Below, piece by piece: positions 1-6,789 of a DNA stretch of 8,605 nt (position 1 is the stretch's first letter; every line of letters begins with the position of its first letter). The notes under the pieces are model-generated. The model made no database searches and was not told the origin of the DNA. It saw only the letters and a program-made list of their open reading frames with translations. The stretch comes from Mycoplasmataceae bacterium (GTDB taxonomy: Bacteria > Bacillota_I > Bacilli_A > Mycoplasmatales > Mycoplasmoidaceae). Location: positions 1 to 8,605 of the forward strand of contig JAITJR010000026.1 in assembly GCA_031278855.1 (NCBI GenBank). Direction: 5' to 3'. Position numbers and translations under genes: made by a program.

Positions 1-522
1 TTCGATGGTTGTACGAGTTTAACTTCCATCAACCTTTCCGTCACAGCAGTCACTTCTATCGGTGCTTATGCTTTCCGTGACTGTACCAATCTCACCTCCC
101 TCGACCTCTCTGGTCTCACCAACCTCACCACCATCGGCAATTATGCTTTTCGTAACTGTACAGCACTAACTACTATTGACCTTTCTAACACAGCAGTCAC
201 CTCCATCGCTTCTAGTGCCTTCTATAACTGCACGAGCTTAATCACCCTAAAACTTTCACCCACCATGTTTACTGTCTCAAACAGCGCCTCCATTGGTGAT
301 AGTGCCTTCTATAACTGCCCCGCCCTCCACGAAATTTATATCCCAGCTGGTGCAGCGGAGGTGCCAAAAGGAAGCAGTAATAATCCCAATGCCTTCAATG
401 GTTGTACCGCTTCTGACAGTAAAATTTATTATGATGATAACGGCCAGAGTGTCGCCGATAATTTTAAGAAATATTTTACCGCTTTAGAAGAAGGCGATTG
501 GACAGTGACTAAAGTTCAATAA
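1..522 (+). CDS. BspA-type leucine-rich-repeat surface protein, 3' part (5' end outside window)
   Basis: The reading frame is open from the first base and ends at TAA 520-522, giving the last 173 residues. The visible part is a run of BspA/LRR_5-type repeats. Each begins with an aromatic residue plus a conserved Cys (F-x-x-C-T-x-L-x-x-I/L-x-L) and ends with an IG-x-x-A turn. Units start at about residues 1, 25, 50, 74 and 103, so lengths are 24, 25, 24 and 29. A non-repeat tail of about 50 residues follows. Such repeats are known from bacterial surface proteins that bind host matrix or other cells, so an exposed adhesin-like role is inferred; no anchor is visible because the N-terminus is missing. 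The only Trp is TGG, and the codons are C-rich (ACC, CTC, ATC), unlike the TGA-using neighbours. This suggests repeat-driven composition or acquisition. A longer protein resembling the next gene (lipoprotein with LRR end) is possible. Confidence 0.85.
   Translation, partial: FDGCTSLTSINLSVTAVTSIGAYAFRDCTNLTSLDLSGLTNLTTIGNYAFRNCTALTTIDLSNTAVTSIASSAFYNCTSLITLKLSPTMFTVSNSASIGDSAFYNCPALHEIYIPAGAAEVPKGSSNNPNAFNGCTASDSKIYYDDNGQSVADNFKKYFTALEEGDWTVTKVQ
213..318 (+). repeat. DNA-level LRR unit duplication (19-bp exact repeat)
   Basis: TAGTGCCTTCTATAACTGC occurs at 213-231 and again at 300-318, exactly 87 bp apart and in the same reading frame. A second identical stretch, CACAGCAGTCAC, occurs at 42-53 and 189-200, 147 bp apart, which spans two repeat units. 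Identity at synonymous positions points to recent unit duplication or conversion, not protein-level convergence. Confidence 0.8.
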
Positions 523-797
523 GTCGTAAAAATAAGAATTAACAATGAAACTTGAGAACCGAATTAATTAAATTTAAAATCATTAATTCAAATTTGATTT
601 ATTGCTATTCACAAGTTAATATGCCTTTTTAAATAGTTACAAAGCTACACTCGAAATATCTGTCAAAAAGATATTTCTCTTGAAAAAAAGCTGACATTTC
701 GCCATTTATACGTATGTATGGCCATGAGAATGATTATTTGTTGGTGAAAGTTACAGATTATGCAATAAATAGCTGGCACCGCCTGTATAATATTTTT
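523..797. other. Non-coding gap with AT-rich hairpins after the LRR gene
   Basis: No convincing gene is present here. Three inverted repeats are visible. GAATTAAT/ATTAATTC lies at 561-568/582-589. A perfect 9-bp stem GAAATATCT/AGATATTTC lies at 653-661/669-677 with a 7-base loop. A 22-bp imperfect palindrome at 701-722 has GCCAT/ATGGC ends and an ATACGTAT core. The first two could end transcription of the LRR gene, but neither has a GC-rich stem followed by a clear T-run, so this is weak. A very short open frame from ATG 718 is not supported by a ribosome-binding site. Confidence 0.5.
784..791 (+). promoter_or_regulatory. Candidate promoter (-10 box) for lipoprotein leader
   Basis: A perfect TATAAT lies at 786-791, preceded by TG at 784-785. 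No good -35 hexamer is seen 16-18 bp upstream. Transcription would start around 797-799, just where the structured leader begins. It is the best -10 candidate upstream of the lipoprotein; between the terminator-like stem and the ATG there is no room for another full promoter. Confidence 0.45.
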
Positions 798-798
798 A

Positions 799-919
799 CG
801 CAACTAAATAGTAGAGAGCAGTAGACACAGCGATATCGTCGTTATTTTTTTGTGCTCTCTATATTTAAAAATTAGACTTTTGCCTTCAAAAAGTTTTGAA
901 AAGTCTTATTTTTGTTGCG
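799..919 (+). ncRNA. Candidate structured leader RNA: three-way junction with terminator-like arm
   Basis: Three helices can be drawn by eye. P1 pairs CGCAAC 799-804 with GTTGCG 914-919. P2 pairs TAGAGAGCA 812-820 with TGCTCTCTA 853-861, and its loop holds a 5-bp sub-hairpin at 829-833/839-843. P3 pairs AAAAATTAGACTTTT 867-881 with 899-913, 14 of 15 positions matching, and ends directly against P1. P3 also reads as an intrinsic terminator (AGACTTTT/AAAAGTCT followed by a T-rich stretch). The element sits between a TATAAT and the AGGAG of the lipoprotein gene. A cis-acting regulatory leader (riboswitch- or attenuator-like) is inferred; a stand-alone small RNA, or a plain terminator with chance pairings around it, is also possible. 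I recognise no known riboswitch consensus. Confidence 0.4.
867..913. terminator. Terminator-like hairpin upstream of lipoprotein gene
   Basis: A 15-bp stem with one mismatch (867-881/899-913) encloses a 17-base loop that itself contains CAAAA/TTTTG pairing. The 3' arm ends in TATTTTT, and the 5' arm begins with A-tracts, so it could act on either strand. It ends 37 bases before the ATG at 951, so lipoprotein mRNA from the 784-791 promoter must read through it. Confidence 0.55.
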
Positions 920-950
920 ATGAGTAAAAATCAAGAATGAGGAGAAAAAA

Positions 951-2642
951 ATGAAAAAAATCAAGTTAATTAAAATCATCAGCTCCATATCCACATTAGG
1001 GATATTGGGATTAGCAGTCGGTGTGAATACTACTAGTTGCGCAGAAAAAACTGGAGTCGCTAGCATTCATGCTTTCTTAGACACCGAAACATTAGTCCAA
1101 GGTGACAACAGTAGCATCATCCTTCATGTATACGAAATGAATGTGCTTAAATGGGTTGAACCTAAAATTGAGTTTAATCATGGTGGTAAATCATCTCATG
1201 GTCTTGTAGTAACGAAGAAATTTCAATTGGATAAATTAGGTACTTACAAGATCAAAGCATCGGGAGTTGAAACTGGTGCCTACAATATAAAAGTCAGTGT
1301 CGATGGAATCAAAGGTTCATCTAACTTAACATTGGAAGTAACTGATCCGAATAAGATTACCAGTATTTCCATCCAAGGCTTGAATACAGTTGCTGGGACA
1401 CGTGGCATAGCTACTGCTCAAGCAGCGGTTTATCATGCTATGGCTAATGGTAAGATATTAGCTAATGATAAAGTGGCATGAAGCATTGATGATAATACAC
1501 CGCATGACGGTATTGGTATTACAGCAGATGGGTATCTAACCTTGGCTGATACTGTACCTGCCAACACATATCCTATTAAAATTAATTGCGTTTATAACGG
1601 TGCCACCGTCGCTGAAAAGGATGTTGATGTCATCATTAACAACTCACCACAACCTGTTCCTACTAGTATTACCATCAGTGGCCCCACATCAATAAACGGC
1701 TATACAGGCGAAGCTAACGATAACGCCGCTCGTTTTATTGTTCACGATCAAAATAATTATTGAATTACTCAAAACATAACTTGATCATTCACATCAACTG
1801 CACCTACTGGTATTACACTTGGAGCAACTACGGGAGTATTGGCATTAAACCAAGACGTTGCTTCAGCAACATTTAGCATACAAGCAACATATCAAAACGG
1901 TTCTAGTGCACCACTTACTAGCCAACCTTTCGCAGTCGCTGTCACTATTAAGAATTTACCTGCTCCAGTCACTTATAAAAATGCCGATGCTTCCGATTGA
2001 GATGGGGTGACTAGTGCATCTTTGACTTATGATGCAACTCCAACAACAAACGATTTTAACGAAGATTGTTACAAATATAGCGAAAATTCAAATGGTTTTT
2101 CGGCAACCAACTTAGTGATACCAGCTGTTGTCTCAGCTGATGGCGGATCTACTGCTTATAAGACTTTTCTAGCAAATAATGCTTTCCAACAAGCACTTCT
2201 TTCAGGAAGCATCACTTTCTCTGAAGGGACTAAGCAAATTGGAACTGATTCTGATTCAGATGGCATATGACATCGACTTAGCAACAATTCCATAACTAGC
2301 ATCACGCTACCATCTTCGCTAGAAAAACTTGGGGCAAATGCATTAACAACTGATGTTAATCAAGTGGAAATGAATAACCTTAGTTTACCTAAGAATCTTA
2401 CAAAAATCGGTTCTTCTGCTTTCGCTCGTTTAATCACTCCTTTAATTGTTGGTCATTATGATTCGCTACCGACAGGAAACGATGTTGCAAGTGATGCATT
2501 TAGCGGAATATACCCTGAAATGAACGCTCAGGGACAAAATGGAGGGAGAGTTATTAATATAGGAAGTGTATCAACTGCTGATTTTCTTAATTGATTATTA
2601 TTGCACGGCTTGCCTACTGGTTATTTTTTATCAGTATCCTAA
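951..2642 (+). CDS. Predicted lipoprotein with Ig-like repeats and an LRR-like C-terminal region
   Basis: This is 563 residues when TGA is read as Trp (codons at 1479, 1761, 1782, 1998, 2268 and 2592), ending at TAA 2640-2642. The start is set by AGGAG at 940-944, 6 bases before ATG. The N-terminus is a lipoprotein-type signal: a Lys-rich start, a hydrophobic stretch at about 9-25, and Cys30 in a T-T-S-C context, an atypical lipobox but usable in mollicutes. Residues about 33-133 form a beta-rich Ig-like domain. About 136-229 and 237-342 are two related repeats (each opening T-S-I-x-I-x-G and ending in a Tyr-containing strand), like bacterial Big_2 domains. About 360-520 has LRR_5-like features (SITLPSSLEKLGANAL; SLPKNLTKIGSSAF). 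The product is probably an anchored, surface-exposed protein; adhesion is inferred only. It may be a divergent relative of the LRR gene upstream. Read with the standard code it would appear as several fragments. Confidence 0.8.
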
Positions 2643-2808
2643 CATCATCCTTCATTAGATATTTAATTTATTAAACAGTGTTAGATACACTCTTGTATAT
2701 ATACGATGATGAATATCTTGATGTTTTAAATATCGCTTATTTTTGCATGTCGAAAATTTTGTTCAATTAAATCGTTGCTAGCAAAAAAACAGAGCTTAAA
2801 ACAATAAA
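2643..2808. other. Intergenic AT-rich stretch between lipoprotein gene and clpB promoter
   Basis: No gene is seen. It contains a small hairpin AGTGT-TAGAT-ACACT (2677-2691), a GTATATATAC palindrome (2695-2704), and complementary pairs CATCATC/GATGATG (2643-2649/2705-2711) and AGATATT/AATATCT (2657-2663/2712-2718). None has the form of a clear terminator, so where the lipoprotein transcript ends is unknown. Confidence 0.4.
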
Positions 2809-2835
2809 TTAGCACTCTACCTGTTAAAGTGCTAA
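2809..2835 (+). promoter_or_regulatory. CIRCE operator (HrcA binding site)
   Basis: TTAGCACTC-N9-AAGTGCTAA matches the CIRCE consensus (TTAGCACTC-N9-GAGTGCTAA) with one change, G to A, at the inner edge of the right arm. The palindrome continues outward through AATAAA/TTTATT. It lies where the -35 region of the clpB promoter would be. HrcA bound here is known to repress heat-shock genes in Gram-positive bacteria and mollicutes, so heat-inducible clpB is expected. Confidence 0.93.
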
Positions 2836-2841
2836 TTTATT

Positions 2842-2850
2842 TGTTATAAT
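2842..2850 (+). promoter_or_regulatory. clpB extended -10 promoter
   Basis: TGT-TATAAT (TATAAT at 2845-2850) is an extended -10 element, which fits the poor -35 match in the overlapping CIRCE arm. A leader of about 25 bases would carry the ribosome-binding site AAGGAG at 2868-2873, 9 bases before ATG 2883. Confidence 0.8.
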
Positions 2851-2882
2851 GTCGTTGAAAATATTTCAAGGAGTGTAACAGT

Positions 2883-5015
2883 ATGAATTTTAACTATAAC
2901 CCACCTGAGGATGAAAAAGATTCATTAAGTAAATACGGACGTAACTTGAATCAAGACGTAATTGATAATAAAATCGATCCGATTATTGGTCGTGATGAAG
3001 AAATCCGCCGATTAATTGAGATTATTTCCCGTAAAACTAAAAATAATCCAGTATTAATTGGCGAGCCAGGTGTTGGCAAAACGGCAATTGTGGAAGGTTT
3101 AGCCCAACGAATTGTCAATAATGATGTACCTGATAATTTAAAGAATAAAGTTATTTTTGAATTATCATTACCATCATTAATTAGCGGTGCATCATACCAG
3201 GGACAGTTTGAAGAACGGCTTAATAATGTAATTAAACAAGTGAAGCAGTCTAACGGTAATATTATCCTTTTCATTGATGAGGTGCATCAGTTAGTCGGCA
3301 CTGGCCGTACTGGTGGGGGTTCGATGGATGCTGCCAATATTTTTAAACCCATGATGGCTCGTGGTGAAGTAAAAATTATTGGAGCTACGACATTAAACGA
3401 ATACCGCCAATACATTGAAAAAGACGCTGCACTAGAACGTCGTATGCAAAAAATATTTGTGAAGGAACCATCTAAGCAAGAAGCATTAACGATCATGCGG
3501 GGATTGAAAGAGAGATGAGAATTATTTCACCAAGTGAAGATTCATGATTCGGCATTAATTACGGCAGTTAACATGTCTGATCGTTATATTTCCGATCGCT
3601 ATTTGCCAGATAAAGCGATCGATTTAATTGATGAGGCAGCCGCACGTGTGAAAACCGAAATGCACTCCTTACCAACTGAATTAGATCAAATCAATCGGGA
3701 AATTATTCATGTTGAAACCGAGCGAGCAGCCTTGCTAAATGAAACGGATGATAAATCGAAATCACGTTTAAAAACAATTGAAAAAGAATTAGATGAACTA
3801 AAAGAAGAACAAAAGAAGCGTAATACTGACTGAACCAAACAAAAAAATGAGCACCAAAAATTAATTGATTTTAAAAAAGAATTAGAATCTTCTCGACAAA
3901 AAATCGACCGCTTACAAAGCGAGGGGGAATTTGAGAAAGCTAGCAAACTTTTATATGTCGTGATCCCTGATTTACAACAGAAAATTAAAGATTATGAAAA
4001 AAAGATTCAAACAGAAGGTAAACAAATTATTCGAGATGCTGTTACTCCTAATGAAGTTGGGGAAGTGGTTTCACAAACAACTGGCATCCCTTTAAAGAAA
4101 TTAATGAGTGAAGAACGAACGAAATTATTAAATTTACATCATGATTTAGAAGAACGCGTGAAGGGACAAAAGGAAGCCATTGATTTGGTGGCTCAAGCTG
4201 TTTTAAGAGGTCGAGCAGGGATTAATGACCCTAATCGTCCCATTGGTTCCTTTCTTTTTTTAGGACCAACAGGTGTTGGCAAAACGGAGTTAGCTAAAAC
4301 TTTAGCTTACGAATTATTCGATAATGAGAAATCAATGGTACGATTTGATATGAGCGAATACATGGAAAAACATTCCGTTTCTAAATTAATCGGAGCTCCA
4401 CCAGGGTACATCGGTTATGAGCAAGCTGGCGGATTAACTGAAGCGGTAAGACGAAGACCATATTCAGTGGTTTTATTTGATGAAATTGAAAAAGCACATA
4501 GTGATGTTTTAAACATCTTGTTACAAGTATTAGACGATGGACAATTAAAGGATTCGCAAGGGCGTTTAGTAAATTTTAAAAACACCATTATCATTATGAC
4601 GACGAATTTAGGGCACCAAGAAATTCTCGATAATAAAAAAGAGCGAGCCCTAGTTGAACTAAAGAAATATTTAAAGCCAGAGTTCATTAATCGCATTGAT
4701 GAAATTGTTATCTTTAATTCACTAGATGAAAAAGTGATTAATGAAATTATTTTAAAATTACTAAACGAATTATCAGATCGCTTAAAGGCTGAGGATATTT
4801 ATGTACAATTTGAAGATTCATTATTGACTAAGATCCGTCAAGAAGGATATGACCCCACATATGGTGCAAGACCAATTAAACGTTATATTCAAAAACAGAT
4901 TGAAAATTCTTTGGCTAATGAAATATTGGCGAATAATATTAAAAAAAATAAACCATATAAAGTTTATTTAGATAAAAATCATCGTGTTGCGGTAATGGAA
5001 GTGAAAAAGAATTAA
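2883..5015 (+). CDS. clpB: ATP-dependent disaggregase ClpB, short form lacking the N-terminal domain
   Basis: This is 710 residues with TGA read as Trp at codons 212 (3516-3518) and 317 (3831-3833). ClpB is a cytosolic hexameric AAA+ machine that threads aggregated proteins through its pore, normally with DnaK. AAA module 1 has Walker A GEPGVGKT (60-67), Walker B ILFIDE (128-133) and an Arg-finger region at R186-R187. The coiled-coil middle domain spans about 245-385, and Trp317 falls at its conserved Trp. Module 2 has Walker A GPTGVGKT (461-468), pore loop GYIGY (508-512), Walker B VVLFDE (529-534), sensor-1 N575, and a GARPIKR sensor-2 motif near the end. Full-length ClpB is about 850-870 residues; the mobile N domain is absent, as in known Mycoplasma ClpB. 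The first pore loop reads S-Y-Q-G instead of the usual K-Y-R-G. AAGGAG at 2868-2873 supports the start. It is transcribed alone from a CIRCE-controlled promoter. Confidence 0.97.
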
Positions 5016-5076
5016 CTACATTCAGTTGGTTAAATTACCAGCGCCTAAATGTGTAGTAGTGCTGAGAACTTTGATT

Positions 5077-5087
5077 AGTGCTGCACT
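5077..5087. promoter_or_regulatory. Operator-like palindrome upstream of hydrogenase
   Basis: AGTGC-T-GCACT is a perfect 11-base interrupted palindrome, 22 bases upstream of a TTGACA. The preceding TAGTGCTG is also found at 5057-5064, giving two copies 19 bp apart (5057 and 5076), about two helical turns. A regulator site for the hydrogenase gene is possible; the binding protein is unknown. Confidence 0.3.
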
Positions 5088-5109
5088 TGAAATTTCTTAA
5101 AAGTCATTC

Positions 5110-5149
5110 TTGACAACGGTTTAAACGTAAAATATTTTGCCACTATAAT
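5110..5149 (+). promoter_or_regulatory. Hydrogenase promoter region (two alternatives)
   Basis: A perfect TTGACA at 5110-5115 is followed 17 bp later by TATTTT (5133-5138), a fair -10. A perfect TATAAT lies at 5144-5149 with only a weak -35 (TTAAAC 5121-5126). The second would start transcription within a few bases of ATG 5158, giving a leaderless or nearly leaderless mRNA. The first gives a leader of about 13 bases. Neither leader contains a Shine-Dalgarno sequence. Confidence 0.55.
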
Positions 5150-5157
5150 TTACTTAT

Positions 5158-6579
5158 ATGCGTAAATTTGAAACCGATGTTCAAAAACTGAAATATGATA
5201 TTTTAGTTCAAGTCATTAGAGCTTTTGATCAGAATAAATTAGCGACGATTTATCATGATATTCCTAAAATTGTTTCGCCTGGTCCAGCACCCACTATGCG
5301 GTGCTGTATTTTTAAAGAACGTGCTATTGTGCAAGAACGTATTAATTTAATCATGGGTGGTGATAAACAAAAAAATCATGTTATTCAAATGATTGACATC
5401 GCTTGTGACGAGTGCCCTGTTGGTGGTATTTATGTCACACCTTCCTGCCGTGGTTGTTTGAGTCACCATTGTCGGGATGTTTGTCCTAAGGATGCCATCA
5501 CCATAGTAGAACGTAAGGCTCTAATTGATAAAACCAAATGCATTGAATGTGGCTTGTGTGTGAAGGCCTGTCCATATCATGCGATTGTGAACCAAGTCAG
5601 ACCATGTGTAGAAAGTTGTGGGCCCAAAGCTATTAGTATGACTAATTTGCGTAAAGCCACTATTGACGATGAAAAATGCATCGCCTGTGGTAGTTGTGTA
5701 TATCGTTGCCCTTTTGGAGCATGTGTGGATCGTTCGTTCATTATCGATGCTATGAAAATGTTAAATGATAAGCAGGCCAATGTTTATGCTATTGTCGCTC
5801 CGTCTATTGTAGGTCAATTTGATTATGTTGATGTTGAACAATTAATTACTGGCATTAAACAATTAGGATTTAAAAGAGTGGTTGAAGTAGCTTTAGGGGC
5901 AGATTCGATTCTTCAAGCTGAGGCGGATGAATGACTCAAAAAAGGAATATTGACCTCTTCTTGTTGTCCGTCATTCAAATTTTTTGTACGTAAAAATTTT
6001 CCAACTTTAAGTAAATATATTTCCGAAAGCGATTCGCCAATGTTGGCCACTGGTAAATTAATTAAGGCAAAAGATCAACAAGCCAAAGTAATTTTTATCG
6101 GTCCATGCGCTTCGAAAAAAACTGAATTTCAATTACCATCTGTGAAACCATACATTGATTGCGTTATTTCTTTTGAAGAGTTACAAGCTTTATTTGATGC
6201 TCGGGAAATCCACTTACACGATGCTCCACCAACAATATTAAGTGACGCTTCATTTTATGGTCGTATTTTTGCAAAAAGTGGTGGGATTCTAGCTGGTGTA
6301 AAAAATTTAGTTGAAAAAACTGGGAACCAAAATTTCCGCGGTGTTGCTATGAATGGAATTAAAGAATGTGATAAATGAATGAAAGCATTGATGACTAATA
6401 AATTAGTACAAAACTTTTTTGAAGGAATGGCTTGCAAAGGTGGTTGCTTAAATGGACCATTGGGTTTACGACATAATGAACAAACACTAATCAATATTGA
6501 TGCTTTCGGTGAACGTGCTAAATGTGATAATCCTAATGTTTCGGTAGATAGATTTAATGAAAGTATGTCCAAAAAATAA
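5158..6579 (+). CDS. Monomeric [FeFe] hydrogenase, group B-like
   Basis: This is 473 residues with TGA as Trp at codons 259 and 407. It catalyses reversible 2H+ + 2e- to H2, presumably with ferredoxin. The N-terminus has the group B-type PGPxPxxRCC..KER segment (41-54), which supports the ATG at 5158. Iron-sulfur motifs follow: CX2CX4CX3CP (97-110), CX2CX2CX3CP (128-139), C150/C154, and CX2CX2CX3CP (174-185), in ferredoxin-like domains. The H-cluster domain has all three signatures: TSSCCPSF (266-273), GPCASKKTE (315-323; C317) and EGMACKGGC (422-430; C426, C430). All four expected H-cluster Cys are present. L3 continues as LNGP, not the GGGQP of classical group A enzymes. No maturase genes (hydE, hydF, hydG) lie in the window. 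Transcription appears monocistronic, ending at the terminator overlapping the stop. The group assignment is from memory of the motifs, and the physiological direction is inferred. Confidence 0.93.
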
Positions 6580-6610
6580 AAAACTTAGGGAAGGTTTTCC
6601 CCAAGTTTTT
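6579..6610. terminator. Bidirectional terminator between hydrogenase and tRNA-Thr
   Basis: AAAAACTT/AAGTTTTT (6579-6586/6603-6610) plus GGGAA/TTCCC (6588-6592/6597-6601) form a 13-bp stem with one A-C mismatch and a GGTT loop. The stem has a T-run on each strand. It serves the hydrogenase on + and the converging tRNA on -. Confidence 0.9.
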
Positions 6611-6611
6611 C

Positions 6612-6687
6612 TGGTGCCGACTATCGGAATCGAACCAACAACCTACTGATTACAAGTCAGTTGCTCTGCCTGTTGAGCTAAGTCGGC
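6612..6687 (-). tRNA. tRNA-Thr (anticodon UGU)
   Basis: The minus strand gives a 76-base cloverleaf. The acceptor stem GCCGACT/AGTCGGC pairs perfectly. The D arm is GCTC/GAGC. The anticodon stem ACTGA/TCAGT holds the loop CTTGTAA with anticodon TGT. The T arm contains TTCGATT and includes two G-U pairs. Discriminator A and an encoded CCA occupy 6612-6615. The UGU anticodon reads ACA and, in mollicutes, often other ACN codons. Confidence 0.97.
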
Positions 6688-6695
6688 TTGCGTGA

Positions 6696-6725
6696 ATTAT
6701 ATTAATTTATCGAGAGCTTAACCAA
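6696..6725 (-). promoter_or_regulatory. Candidate tRNA-Thr promoter
   Basis: On the minus strand, TATAAT (6701 down to 6696) lies 8 bases before the tRNA 5' end at 6687. A weak -35, TTGGTT (6725 down to 6720), sits 18 bp upstream. The implied leader is only a few bases long, so this assignment is tentative. Confidence 0.45.
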
Positions 6726-6742
6726 TATAATACTTTCGTAAT

Positions 6743-6757
6743 TGAATAAATTATTCA
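6743..6757. promoter_or_regulatory. Palindrome upstream of membrane-protein gene
   Basis: TGAATAA-A-TTATTCA is a perfect 15-base palindrome, 33 bases upstream of ATG 6790. It follows a TATAAT at 6726-6731, which is a possible -10 on the plus strand with no clear -35. It could be an operator or a short leader hairpin. In AT-rich DNA, chance is a real alternative. Confidence 0.3.
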
Positions 6758-6789
6758 TGAATTATAGATGTATATCTTAAGGAGAAAAA

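Noticed and set aside
718..768. Very short open frame from ATG 718
   Set aside because: Only 16 codons, no ribosome-binding site, and its start lies inside a palindrome.
774..791. TGGCAC followed by GTATAAT as a sigma-54 type -24/-12 promoter
   Set aside because: The -12 part lacks TTGC and mollicutes are not known to have sigma-54; TATAAT is explained as a normal -10 box.
872..1066. Open frame on the minus strand over the lipoprotein start
   Set aside because: It lies opposite a gene with a strong ribosome-binding site and signal peptide; its composition is that of a reverse complement and no start signal is seen.
2643..2718. Pseudoknot from CATCATC/GATGATG and AGATATT/AATATCT
   Set aside because: Two crossing 7-bp pairings in AT-rich DNA are expected by chance, and there is no neighbouring translation start for it to control.
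2951..3496. Minus-strand open frames within clpB
   Set aside because: They are shadows of the conserved AAA+ coding frame; the same holds for those at 3707-3946, 4415-4696, 5577-5780, 6255-6572 and 8085-8333.
3516..3833. TGA codons in clpB as frameshift or pseudogene signs
   Set aside because: Frame is unchanged on both sides, flanking motifs are intact, and every other gene here shows the same TGA pattern; they are Trp codons.
5016..5056. Terminator after clpB
   Set aside because: TTAAC/GTTAA at 5012-5033 is only 5 bp with no T-run; no convincing terminator is visible, so read-through toward the hydrogenase cannot be excluded.
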